From NCBI GenBank assembly GCA_043228905.1, contig JBHGNT010000013.1, positions 5,022,001-5,086,000 of the forward strand: DNA of 64,000 bases, written 5' to 3'. Made by a program: the position numbers and the translations under genes. The notes beneath the pieces were generated by a model that made no database searches, was not told the origin of the DNA, and saw only the letters and a list, made by a program, of their open reading frames with translations. This DNA is from Azolla caroliniana. Its lineage: Eukaryota; Polypodiophyta. Positions 20,497-31,630 of this stretch are shown piece after piece. Position 1 is the first letter of the stretch, and the number at the start of each line of letters is the position of its first letter.

Positions 20497-22734
20497 TATA
20501 CATACTGGTCGTGGCATGTTGTTTACGGAAAGTGTTAGTTAGATGGTTGTTGATTTCATACACCCATTGTGGAATGTACTTTTCTGAAGTAACTAACACG
20601 TATCTTGTGTAACAAACATCAATTCGCTATCACGAATCATGGTATGTATATAATTGATGAGAAGTGTCATTCTGATGGCTGTTGGTTCAATATGTGAACC
20701 ATGGCTTGTAGTTTAATAAGAAGTAATACATATGATCAAGCAAAGAGTAGGAATCCACTTACATTAATACGCGTCACTTTGTGCCACACAAGGGGAATAT
20801 TTTATCACTGGTTTAGGACCACTACAAGAAAAGAAAAAGATACCTAGTTAGGTTGACAATTGGTTTGAAGAGTTTTATGATCATCCTCTAATGTTAAATA
20901 TCACATATGAGACCAAAAGTGAAATAGATGTGTGAATTGTGTAATAACTCTCAATGTTCAAGAATATTTGTAATGAATGATGCAATTGAGAATGCACACT
21001 ATGACTTTGTAAGAAATTGTATTGGGTATTGAGATACCTAGATAGATATATTTTTTAATGTCTACGACGGATCATTTGTGATCTATATAGGACAAGATTG
21101 TGAGCCAGCGCGCTAAGGATTAGACTTGGTTTCTATCTCAACTTTTTGACTTTTGTTTTTACCATATAAACCATTCAACCAGCACATCCATGAAAAGACA
21201 ATGCCAATCTATTAGTTCCTGAGAGTGCTAAAGAGAAAGGGAGGTTAACCCAAATGACAATAGCCGGAGGTCTAATGTCTAAATGCAATTCACATTTTCT
21301 AATGTTTTGCTCACTTGAGCTCCATTTTGTTTCGAAGTTACCCGGATTGTGCACCCAATACCTAATAGATATAAAGTCAAAGCTTTTAGTGATTCAATCA
21401 CACGAGAATGATAATTTAAACCCCAATGCACACATCTTGAATCCTCACACTTTGTTGAATCTCTATCAGGCCTCGTGGTTTGTAAAAGGTTAACAATTGT
21501 GCATGTCCCTATCCATCCAAAAATGTGCAAATTTTAAATGTCCACAACACATTTTCCTATTTTTGACTACCCAATTGGGTAGTGTCATAAATTTCCCATA
21601 GAAATGGTAAAGCTAGAAAATTCTTGTGGTCAACTTGTCTACCTCAAACCTTGAAATTTCTTGTTGTTCACACTCTTTTTCTCGTCTCTATGAACTCAGA
21701 AAGCTTCATCCATAATATGATCTCCTGACGGAATCTTGTTGCTAAATATCCAATTAGCACAAAGATAAGATGGTTTGAAGCTTTACAAGTTGCATTTTGG
21801 AGTCTCATAATCATATATGTCATTATGTCAAATATAACACCTTTGGTATTTAGTGTAATTGTGCACAATATTATCAAATCAATAAAAAACTATTTTCTTA
21901 CTTATATTTGAGACTAAACAAATATGAGTTTCGCATTATGAAACATGACAAACTTGGTCCATGGATAGACAAATAAATCATTGATATAGCATAACCATCA
22001 TTGTGAAATTGACAATCTTTTGTATGCCATCACCAAATGAAGTTTAATTGTAAGAGTGGTGCCCACTGGTTATCGCTCATACATGTACAATTTTACAAAT
22101 AATACTAGAATAAGCAAAATGAAACGTGAAGATTTTATGTGAGCTCCACGTATCACTCCTATGAATGCATACACATAAAAATTTAAATAAAGGTTGAAAG
22201 ATCAGCTTTATCTCCGGTACTTAAATTCTAGGTTCACATTGAAAAGTACATTAATAAGAAGTCACGATTAAAATGGAAAAAAAGTAATATGCTGTGAGTA
22301 GAATAACAAAATTGTTGACATTTCTAGTTAACTTTTCAATATACAACCAAAGATACGATGATTTTTAAGCATGTAGTAATACTAGCTAGTAGCAATTACC
22401 GCAAATCCTACCATGTGGTGGCACAAGTCATACATTTTAACCACCCAAAAGTAACTAACTATAGAAGCTTTTTGTTTGCTCAGATGGGATGTTTCATTGA
22501 ATGCAAAGTAGAATATCTTTATTTGCCGACTTCTACAAGAGGGGATTGTATGCTTTGTGGTGGCACATTAATTATTGGATAAAAACACATCCTCCCATTT
22601 CAATGCCAATTCTCTAACTACCTCGTTTCTAACCACACTATTACACATATATTTTGCCCTTTGTAACTAGATGATATTGCAATTAGTGCCATCATAATGG
22701 GTTCTAGTGATTGATCATGATTTTCTTGTGCAAG
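20497..22734. other. intergenic region, no gene recognised
   Basis: The region is AT-rich with only short, composition-driven ORFs. A CACTACAAGAAAAG sequence at 20820 resembles a CACTA transposon end, but no partner end was found. Nothing else stands out. Confidence 0.5.
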
Positions 22735-23189
22735 TAACAATCGGCAACGGTTCGGTTCGGTTCGAGGGTGTCAAAACCGAATTAGTTTAAAACTGAACTG
22801 TTTACAATTTTTGAAACTTGGACTAGAACCGAACTAAACCACAAAACCGTTTAAACTAAACCATTGCAAAAAATCCAAACCGTTAAACTGTAGTTTCGTG
22901 GTTTGGTTTTGGTTTTCATATTAGGTCAAAATTCAAATTTTCAATTTTCAATTTTTAAATTATTATTTTTTTCATTATTTCAAAAATTCAAAATTCAAAA
23001 TGTTAATGATTTTTGCTAAAATGTGAGAATTAGGCTTAAAATGAAAAGGTTGTTCAAAAAAATATTTTAAAAAATATTCAATTGGCAGCCCTAAACCATC
23101 AAACTGTTTTAGCCATTTAAACCACTTAAACTGTGGTTTCAAACAGTTTAGACCCAAACCGAACAGAACCAAACCATTGTCGATTGTTA
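22735..23189. mobile_element. hAT-type MITE with 8-bp target duplication
   Basis: The 455-bp element starts TAACAATCGGCAACGG and ends CCATTGTCGATTGTTA. Its terminal inverted repeats match at 25 of 29 positions. TGTGCAAG flanks it on both sides (22727-22734 and 23190-23197), a perfect 8-bp duplication as made by hAT transposases. Inside are many GGTTTGGTT/AACCAAACC motifs and no coding capacity, so it must be mobilised in trans. Confidence 0.85.
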
Positions 23190-23197
23190 TGTGCAAG

Positions 23198-24355
23198 TGA
23201 TTTTGTAGAATGTTAAAATATGATCTTAGGGGCATATGGCTATATTGTTTTAGAAACACTACGACCAAGACCAATATTAACCTAATATTAATATTTTCCC
23301 CTAAAATATACATTTTTATTTGTGATACGATGTGTCACTAATGTATACTTTCAAGATTCATCCAACATTTTTTTATTGTTGTGATAGAGTGTCTTTGATT
23401 GCAATGTAATTTCAACAAAGAAAAAGTAAAATGAGTGTCTTCCATTTGTAATATTTGTTGATCTAGAGGTTTTTGATTAAATTATTTGCTAAGATCAATT
23501 CGTATAAAGTGATGTATGTTTAAGGTGTTGGATTCATTTGTTGCCGACATTGGGGATCAAACAATTGTTCAACCATCTCTATTTATCTAGATTATCATGG
23601 ATTATACAAATTGCCACAAAGTTTTTCTTTTTGTTACAAGTTTTTCTTCCGATTTGAAAATGCTTATCAAGAAGAGCTTCAATTGGAAGATGGTGTTTCT
23701 ATCACTTGGAATTAATACCACATGCAAGTCATAGGAATACTCATGTTGCGTTCTTCTTGCTGATCTGGAGAATGGTATGACTTCATTGTACTTTCTTTTC
23801 CTATAAAGATTGGCTAGGTGTTTTATCTTCGTTATCTTTACCTATAAAGATTAGCTAGGGCCGTTCGGCATGCCTTTACAATATTCATTGTATATTAGAC
23901 TACTTTGTATATTGCCTCTGGCCACTTTACTTTTAATACCAATGGAGGATATTTTTTCATGAAAAAAAATAAAAATTAGTGTCTTCCATGGTTTCACATG
24001 TAACTCGGGTTTCTATGAAGTATAGTTGCTCATTTTCACCACAACAATCCATCGAAAGCAATTTTACCAAGCAATTTTATGTAAAAGAAACATGTTGTCC
24101 TACATTACCTTAAACAAAAGTATTTTCCTACAAGTGATGTCTTTGCTAACATTGAGCTTCAAGGAGGCAATTGATTGCTTTTTAATATGATATTATAAGG
24201 AGAATTGGTGAATAGAAATATAAACTAAAAAAGGTATACACTTTTATCGAGTATTATTTTCTATATGGGCACCGGTTTAGAGTTTACATTGTACTTGGAT
24301 ATTGACTTTACTTCCAAAGTTCCATAATTATAGATAAAAACATTGATAGGATTTT
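23198..24355. other. intergenic region, nothing recognised
   Basis: AT-rich sequence with no convincing ORF, repeat array or element end on either strand. Confidence 0.5.
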
Positions 24356-24366
24356 AGGGATTGGGA

Positions 24367-26230
24367 ACAGTGTTAACCAAATTAGTACGACAAGGTTGTC
24401 CTGTCCTATAAGTGCATTGTTGTATGCAATTGCAACTCATCCATTACTGTACATGGATCATCTAGTATCAATTGGTCAACTTCATGGTTTGCAAATGAAA
24501 GACGGACATGATTTCGTGGCTCAAGCATATGCAGATGATGCATCATTCCTGTCACAAAACAATCCAAATGATATGAGGGTGCAATCTTCCAATAGCTTAG
24601 CTTTTGTCTCACTTTTTGAGGAACCCATTCAGCCTTTCTTTTCCCTGTTGCATTCCATCCCAATGGAAAACCAAGATGTCTAACCATTTCATTTAGGCTA
24701 ACAACCTGACCTAGCCACAAACGTTGATGCCAGATTGAGGATAGTGCAATCTATATTCATGCCTTATATGCAGTATTACTTAATTATGATTGATTGCCCG
24801 AAACCCATGATACAAAAGATTAACTCAGAAATCATAAACAGCTTTTGGTGCTCTAAGCAGTCGCATAGAGGTATACGACTTCTATCACTAGAGAAGATAT
24901 GCATTCCACGATTGAGTGGAGGGCTAAATTTTCCTAATTTGAATTTGCATATGTTGGCTAGAAAAGCTACTTTATTACCGAAATTTGCTGAAAAAACATT
25001 GCCTTGGGCAAGAATGCTATCTGATATGTTTGATCATTTGAAAACTAAGTCATTTGGCTCATGGGAAACTAACTGTTGGGATGTAGTGTTTGGAAATCTT
25101 GACGGGCACATCAAAGGTTGTCTATTTAGTTCAAAGCTTCTAAAGCACTGGAAGGACGTATTGCACCACATAAAATGGAGAGGTAGGAATTCAGAATTAG
25201 GGAACTCTTTACGCCCCGAAAGCTTACACTAGAGTGCTATATTCCCACAGTCATTAGCTGAACAAGAGCCTAGGAAAGCTTAATTTTTAGCAAGAAGGGG
25301 ATGAAATCAATTGCAGATGTGGTAAATGATCAAGGTCACTTATTGCACTTCAATGACATGACCTGTTGTTATAATCTTGGGCCACATCATCGCGTTATCT
25401 GGAATCAAGTCACTAAGTTGGTGCTTTCTTTAGTACTTGTGCCACCTCTCAATGGAGATTGCAAGATTCAGGATTGGATGTTACAAAAAGGGAACATTGT
25501 TTTTCCAATGCATAACATTACAACACATTTAGATGGATGTTGTTGCAACCTATCCCATGGTTTCACGAACATGCAAATGCATTATGGAACCTACACAAAA
25601 CATAGTTTTGGTGGAATAACAGGCTTGCAAGCTTATGGAGCTCTGGTCTTCCACTTAAGCAATGGGTATTCCTATGGAGAGGCTTATTGGGTGTGCTCTC
25701 GACTGGGTCGAATCTTCAAAAGAGATCAATAGCCTCGCCGCATTGTGCAAGCCTCTCCATAGAGATCAATGTCTCTAAGTTGGAAACGGTCCCACACTTA
25801 TTATGGACTTGCTCATTCACTACAACATTTGTACAAAGACTAACTGCATCACTTCATCATAGATTTCCTAGCCGAAGGTTTGGTAAACACTTTTGGATAT
25901 TTGGACAAATTCCATGCACCCCATCCGACAATGCCTATTTTCTCCAATGGACACGATTTTGGGCACTTTGAACCATTTGGACAACTTGCAATAATAAGGT
26001 CTGACAAAAACCAACTGCATGAAATTAGTTTCTTTAAGAAATCCCTTAGGCAATCTCTATTTGATTGTCTACAACTTAGAGACATTACAACCCAAATTTA
26101 CAACCTTTACTTTGAGTGCTTTTAAGCTCTTTAGTGTCTAATTGACACTTGTATATTTTTCTTTATTCTTTGTGGGTTTTCACCTCACTTTGAGGTTTCC
26201 CACTAGTAATAAAAGTTTTACTAAAAAAAA
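24367..26230 (+). mobile_element. 5'-truncated L1-like LINE with target duplications
   Basis: The segment opens in the reverse transcriptase palm (CPISALLYAIATHPLL, then the catalytic YADD in AQAYADDASF). It continues with the post-RT region (RIVQSIFMPYMQYYL, EIINSFWCSK, GGLNFPNLNLHMLARKA) and a zf-RVT-like end (VPHLLWTCSF near 25800). It finishes with a 3' UTR ending AATAAAAGTTTTACTAAAAAAAA at 26230. AGGGATTGGGA flanks it (24356-24366 and 26231-26241), as expected of LINE target duplications. Frameshifts, stops and a small inversion (about 24590-24718) make it dead. Truncation at the 5' end is usual for LINE insertions. Confidence 0.85.
24590..24718 (-). other. microinversion inside the LINE
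   Basis: Only here does the minus strand encode the expected LINE segment (VVSLNEMVRHLGFPLGWN, AEWVPQKVRQKLSYWK). That segment normally sits between YADD and ARLRIVQS, both of which are on the plus strand on either side. The block is therefore reversed in place. Breakpoints are approximate. Confidence 0.75.
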
Positions 26231-26291
26231 AGGGATTGGGACCATTGTTGGACAAAGTTTTTAACCCCTATCGGAAATTTTCCAGCTGCGT

Positions 26292-27312
26292 TGTCGCGAG
26301 GTTTCGCACGCGTGTGTTACTTGGGCGGGACCACGAGGGTCTCGGACTAGGGAGTACTCAAGGGATAGAGAAGACCCAAGGTTTGCTTTATGACAACACT
26401 ACTTCCCCACCCCTTCCGGAGCAAGGTCTCGTTCCCCTTTTGTTTTGTGAGGCCGGTGGCTCTCGTTGATCACGACTCGTCGACCTTTCGAGATCACCGT
26501 ACGAGCCAAGTGACCAAACGAGTACAAGCAAGATGAGCACGCAACATGAACGCACAAGGGGACGATAACACAAACACGAATGTCCGTATGGCTTTATGAG
26601 GAGGAGAGGTGCATGGGAGCGCCTGAACGCTCCCTCGTGACAAGACGTCGAACGTACGAGGAAGACACAAAATACACGCACAAAATGCTCGTATGCCTTT
26701 ATGAGGAGGAGAGGTGCATGGGCAAGCCCGAACGGTCCCCTCGTCACAAGACGGCCGAACGTACAAGAAAGACACGAATAAAGAAAGAAGGAGAGAAAGA
26801 AACACGAACAATATTGACCAAAGAGTTAAATACGTGTTTGATTCTAATGCAAGAGGACCCTTTATAAAATAGGGTTTTTTTTTTACAATGGCAACTTATA
26901 GTTAACCACAAGCTCAATCAAAACATAAATATTAAATGCCCTTAGAGACAAGGCAAAACCGAACACGGCGAAGACGAACACACGAGCACCACCAAAATGC
27001 CAATCCCAACGAACCACGACCACCCGAACGGCAAGCACACGGGCTCGCAACGACGAACGGGGCGGAGCAACGTCGAGCCAACGAAGCTTGGGCTCACGAG
27101 CACGTGGCGATGGGGGGATGAAGGGGTATGAGATGAAGAAAAGTGGTGAATAAGGAGATGAAGAGTTTCGAAGGAAAATTGGCAATAGTCTCCTCCTCCC
27201 AAAACGTCCCTCCAAATGAGCCCCCCTCGACCTCCTTTTATAGGAAAAAAGAAGGGGGGGGTCGCCAAATTTGTCTTCAATGAAAAAGGAATAAAATTCC
27301 TTAAATCACACT
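26292..27312 (-). mobile_element. LTR-like unit M, related to element A LTR ends
   Basis: Read on the minus strand, a TATA box (TATAAAAGG, near 27235) is followed by about 900 bp of CT/GC-rich sequence. This ends GACTCCCTAGTCCGAGACC-like and CGCGACA at 26292. The end matches the element A LTR terminus (ACTCCCTAGTCTGAGACCC, then CCGTGGTCCCGCCC, then CGCGACA). The far boundary and the rest of the element are not identified, so it may be a solo LTR or an LTR plus leader. Confidence 0.45.
26581..26790. repeat. direct duplication, about 105 bp x 2
   Basis: TTTATGAGGAGGAGAGGTGC and its surroundings occur at about 26592 and 26698, with the downstream blocks GACAAGACG, CGAACGTAC and AAGACAC also repeated. 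The two units differ by scattered substitutions. Confidence 0.85.
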
Positions 27313-27390
27313 ACACTATAAGACTAGATTCGAACCATGCACCTCTAGCTAATAGTCAATGTGACTATCCACTAACCCACTAACTCTTTC
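27310..27390 (-). mobile_element. tRNA-derived SINE-like piece
   Basis: On the minus strand GTTAGTGGGTTAGTGGATAG (box A-like) is followed about 40 nt later by GGTTCGAATCTAG, a good box B. No clover-leaf with paired acceptor stem can be drawn, so it is not called a tRNA gene. Confidence 0.45.
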
Positions 27391-27726
27391 TTATATAAAT
27401 TTATAACATGTCTCCTGTGTACCCTTTATCTCACCTCTCTCTTACTTTTTGCACGAGCTTCTATACCTCCCTTTTACCCTTTCTTTTCCTTTTTATTTTG
27501 CATATACACAATTAATCGCTTTTGTGTGCACACACATTGCACATGCACATTTTTGACCCCCCTTTTCGCCGGTTTTTCCCACCCTAGAGCACGCCACATC
27601 ACGACAGCGTATGATCCTAACCGGAAATTAAAAGTTTTAACCAACCATTTTCCTACGAGTGAGGTCAGCCGGAACATGTTAAAATTTATTTTTTACCACA
27701 TACCTGTTGAGCGAGCAAGTTAAACA

Positions 27727-28080
27727 TGATCCGGATCGGTGTCCAGAACGAAAAGCTGGATCAGTGTCTGGATTTTTGTGTAATCGATAGGCCGTTAGAG
27801 GCCTACGATCCTAGCCTAGTACGTAGGCACATTCTTGGGAGTTATTGTCAGTCGCTCGGTACGAGCATTGAAGTACTTGTCAATCCTTTCAAGGATTTCT
27901 ATAAAAGTGCTCATAGAGCATATTGTATGTACAAAGTGTTCATTATTTGAAATACAAGTTTTGTTGTCTACTCTCTCTATCTCTCTCTCACCTACTTTGC
28001 GTATTCCATTCTCTGTGTTTTCTGTTGCTATCCGGCTGAGCCGGTTGTGGTCTATTTAGGTTCCGCACGCTACTTTTACA
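27727..28080 (+). mobile_element. 5' LTR of copia B2
   Basis: This 354-bp LTR is homologous to 585-939. It ends TTTTACA, directly followed by the primer site TGGTATTAGAGT (28081-28092). The left end at TG 27727 is the best match to the sister copy but is not proven by a target duplication. Confidence 0.75.
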
Positions 28081-28164
28081 TGGTATTAGAGTGTGAGGGT
28101 TAGAACATCCTTTGTTGCCGACAAGAGCCTTCAACACAAAAAAAGACCTAACACTAGGTAAGAA

Positions 28165-28512
28165 CAAACAAGAAGAGAAATGGACAGAGGTATGGGAAGC
28201 TCGACAGGAGCAACTATGCATCTTGGTCTTACAAGATGCACCAATACCTGTTAGGACATGGGTATTGGAGTTATGTCGCAGGAGCAAATGATGCACCACC
28301 GGATTCAACACATAGGGATTTTACGGCTTGGGAACAGTCGAGTTGTAGAGAATATGCTGTCATTCTTCGAGTTGCAATCCATGCTTCTCGTTGAAGAGAA
28401 CCACGTGGGTGTGTTGACGAATACACATGCTGACAACAAGATGTTGTACATGGAGGAAGATAGGCCCTGTGTGTTGTCCGCCAGAATTGTAACCACCGGA
28501 CATGGCGTGTAA
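28165..28512 (+). pseudogene. copia gag of B2 with core deleted
   Basis: After the primer site the sequence encodes the gag N-terminus (NYASWSYKMHQYLLGHGYWS, then FTAWEQ). It then jumps in another frame to the C-terminal part (SFFELQSMLLVEENHVGVL, NKMLYMEEDRP). About 150 central residues present in B1 are missing. The zinc knuckle is not found. This is the second copia copy here that has lost the middle of gag. Confidence 0.75.
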
Positions 28513-29190
28513 AATATAAAATATAAAATATATTAGAAGCATTAGGAAACGTATGTAACAGTTCACGCGAGGAGCGTGACCGACTAAAAGCCCTGTGTAT
28601 ATAAAGGGAAGAAATCCTCTGTAAGAGGGAACGTGTAATTTTTGGGAGTGAAACTTTTGTAATAGAGTCCTATCTTCTCTGATCTCTTTGTCTGTCTGTG
28701 TAAGTAGTCTACTATCTTGGCGTTGCATTCTGATTCGTAACTGTGGGTTGTAAGCGTAGGGTAAGTGCGTTCTCCCCTTCGCAATTAGACGATACGTTTT
28801 GCTTAGTATCCTGTTACTATTCACACCCAACACAGACCTGTTCCTTGTAACACAATCGCCTTGAAGTCTACCTCAAAGGACCGAGCATAGACAGTGTTCC
28901 TAATAGGTAACACTTTTGGCATGCCTAGTGATCTGTGATTCCTCGCAAACGAGCATCAAGGAATGGATGTCTAGCCGTAGAAGACCCAGAGAACCGACCT
29001 GACAGGATCGACCACTGACGAGGTCTATCACTCGTTAGACAGAAGAGCACGCTAAGCGAAAACCTCGTCTCAGCGACCACGACGTTTCCTTTTAGGAGTT
29101 CAAGATCGACCCCACGCTCATTGAACACCGCGACGTCAAGCAGGAAGCTATGAGCCGAATCTGAGTCGAACGACTCAGAGAGACCGACTG
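28513..29190 (+). other. unassigned spacer with TATA-like box, possibly an inserted LTR
   Basis: AT-rich DNA leads into GTGTATATAAAGGG (near 28592) and then a CT-rich stretch ending CACACCCAACA near 28829, a promoter-like layout. No second copy or target duplication supports an LTR call. From about 28840 to 29190 nothing is recognised apart from the start of the copia linker. Confidence 0.3.
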
Positions 29191-29199
29191 ACTACGAGT

Positions 29200-30270
29200 C
29201 AGAGTCGGTAGAGCTGCAAAGGTCAATTGATGAATATGAGTTGGAGTTGTCCAACCAGGAGAGGCCGATTGACGAGCAGAGAGAAGAGTTGGCAGAGACA
29301 TCCAAAAGAGAGCCAACAATGAGTGGAAGAAGATACCCACTCAGGGAGAGGAAAGCACGGACTACATATGCTAGCCAATACATCCTCTAGATTGATGAAG
29401 GTGAATCGGAGTGCTATGAAGAAGCCATTACCGATGAGCACAGAGCGAAATGGCTGAGCGCGATGCAAGATGAGTTGGAATCCTTGCACGAGAATTACAC
29501 CTACGACTTGGTAGAGTTGCCGAAAGGTAAGAGAGCACTCAGGAATAAATGGGTCTACAAAGTGAAGACTGGAGAAGCCGACAGTGAGCCCAAGTATAAA
29601 GCCCGCATAGTGGTGAAGGGTTTTCAACAGAAAAAGGGCGTCGACTTTGACGAAATATTCGCACCAGTCATGAAGATGACATCCATTTGAATTGTTTTGA
29701 GCATAACGGCCAATATGGATTGGGAGATCGAACAATTGGATGTCAAAACCGCATTTCTGCACGGGGAGCTAGAAGAAGAAATCTATATGCAGCAACCCGA
29801 AGGCTTTGAGGAGAAAGGGAAAGAGAATCTGGTGTGTTGACTAAAGAAAAGCTTGTATGGTTTGAAACAAGCTCCACCATGACGCCAGTGGTACAAGAAG
29901 TTCGAGTCCTTCATGATGGAACATCGGTTCTAGAAAACACAGGCCGATCATTGTGTGTTCATCAAAAGGTATGAAGAAGGAGACTTCTTGATTCTCACCG
30001 AATCAGGGATGAAGCAAAAGGAGCTTTGGCTTCACTGTGATAGCCAGAGTGCCATACATCTTGCCAAGAATGCTGCATACCACTCCTAGACCAAGCATAT
30101 ACAAAGAAGGTATCACTTGTTGCGGGAGAGAGTTGAAGAAGGAGAGTTTTCCTTGGTGAAGATCCATACTGAAGACAATGGATCCGACATGCTGACGAAG
30201 AACCTACCTATGGATAGACTCAGAGTCTGTCGACAGAAGACATGACTGACTGACTTCCTCCCACAAGAGT
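29200..30270 (+). pseudogene. copia reverse transcriptase and RNase H remnant (element E)
   Basis: The reading starts with the acidic linker and YPLRERKARTTYASQYI. It enters reverse transcriptase (MQDELESLHENYTYDLVELP, YKARIVVKGFQQKKGVDFDE, EQLDVKTAFLHGELEEEIYM, LKKSLYGLKQAP) and then skips the YVDD catalytic region. It resumes in RNase H (LWLHCDSQSAIHLAKNAAYH, MLTKNLPMDRLRVCR). At least five in-frame stops are present. A polypurine tract and LTR follow directly, so this is the 3' end of one element. Confidence 0.85.
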
Positions 30271-30282
30271 GAAGGGGGAGTT

Positions 30283-30873
30283 TGTTGGGAATATGTCCCT
30301 CCAGTGGGAGGAGGAACCGACAATCCAGAAGTTGCTGACAATCGATGACTACGAGGAGCCGACTGATTGGACCAAGGATTGCCGATAGTCGAAGACAGGG
30401 AAAATCCGACTGTTCCAAAAGCCAACAGTCGAAGAGTCAAAAACAGTGAGTTGACTGTTATTATTATAGCAATAATAATAATGATACGTAGAAGAGGCTA
30501 CATTTGTAAATAGCCCATACAATGTATAAGTATAAATACACTTAGGGCAAAATGTGAGATGTAGACAGTAGTAGAACAGAAGTAGTGCGAGAGCGTGTGT
30601 GTTAGAGAGTGAGTGAGAGCGGCGCCATAGCTGTGTGCGTAACAACAGACGCCAAGAACCCTACGTGGCTGATACATTGGAAGGAGTGTTGTAACATTTT
30701 GTGTTGTATATCCACTATACATAGTGAAGCTCTGTTCCCATGGTTTTCTCCCGTTTTAGGGTTTCCACATTAAATCTCTGTGCACCATTGTTGTCCTGTT
30801 TTTTTTGGCATATCTGTGATTCGTATTTCAGCACAATTCGCTTATTGTGATTTGACCGAACGATTTCTCAACA
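30283..30873 (+). mobile_element. 3' LTR of copia E
   Basis: GAAGGGGGAGTTT (30270-30282) is the polypurine tract. The 591-bp LTR starts TGTTGGGAATATG and ends TCTCAACA, giving matching TGTTG/CAACA ends. A TATA box lies at 30531-30538. Integrase sequence of another copia begins at the next base, so the element inserted inside that gene. Confidence 0.8.
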
Positions 30874-31120
30874 ATTCCTTGGGTACAACGATGATGAGTT
30901 TGGGTACCGAGTGTGGGACTTGGTTGACAAGAAGGACTTCCGGAGTTGAGACATAGTCTTCATGGAAGACAAGAACATTGCTAACTGGGAGTCAGAGAAG
31001 AAGATAGTGAACTCCGGGTCGACAGACAAAAATTGGGTGGAAGATGCAAGGACACATCCTGTCGAAAGCCGGATGTCAGCCGAAGACCATGATGAACCGG
31101 CCAGATTCGGACAAAGATAA
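30874..31120 (+). pseudogene. copia integrase C-terminal fragment (element D)
   Basis: It encodes LGYNDDEFGYRVWDLVDKK, a stop, DIVFMEDKNIANWE and then the acidic linker ARTHPVESRM. It is closely related to the copia H segment at 32575-33109 on the other strand. It is bounded by two LTRs (E and F). Confidence 0.75.
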
Positions 31121-31630
31121 TGTCATGGACATGACAACAGTCATGTCAAGATTCAATCTCTTGATTCACCTCTTGTATATAGTCAACTGTATGTTCTAAC
31201 TAACACACCCAAATACATGGTCATGTTATTCATATCTTAGTAGATTATCTATTCCAAGCTCTGGGAGTTTTTGGAAGCTTCTAGAAAGCTCCAAAAGCTT
31301 CTACAGAAAATGGGTTGATGCATGGAATTACATGTGCAACCCACAAAAATGTATAAATACTTGTAATTTCCTTGATCCCTTTCAAGGGATTCTACGCCAG
31401 TCATTGACACATCAATCTAGTATTCTTGTTTAGCCCCATCTTCTCTCCTTGGTTTACATCTCTAACTTTATGGTCTTGTATTGTTCCTAACATCTTAAGT
31501 TCCTCATCTCATTGTTCCCAACTTCCTGAGTTTCTAGCCTTATCACGTCGCATTCTAGGTTCGTAACCTTCTTGGTTGTAACATCGTCATGTGTGCTTTG
31601 TCGTAGTCTAGGGCTGGTGTGTCCGTGACA
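31121..31630 (+). mobile_element. solo LTR F with heat-shock element
   Basis: This 510-bp segment has TGTCATGG/GTGACA ends, a TATA box at 31352-31359 and copia fragments on both sides. No internal region is attached. The flanking 5-mers (GATAA and CCAAC) do not match, so it is not a clean solo insertion. The stretch after the TATA box (TCTACGCCAGTC) resembles TCAACGCCAGTC at the same place in the LTR of element G, so the two families are probably related. Confidence 0.65.
31274..31286 (+). promoter_or_regulatory. heat-shock element in LTR F
   Basis: GAAgcTTCtaGAA is a perfect three-unit heat-shock element, followed by a degenerate fourth unit (CTC). It lies 66-78 bp upstream of the TATA box. 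Confidence 0.6.

Noticed and set aside
20313-20612. Several Ser/Leu-repeat ORFs upstream of the lectin kinase
   Set aside because: Translations of the (CT)n repeat in three frames.
20820-20835. CACTACAAGAAAAG, like the end of a CACTA (En/Spm) transposon
   Set aside because: No matching inverted end (TTTTCTTGTAGTG) and no transposase were found in the window, so a single short match is not enough.
24406-24720. Minus-strand ORF of 104 residues as a separate gene
   Set aside because: Part of it is LINE sequence reversed by the microinversion and the rest is antisense of the reverse transcriptase.
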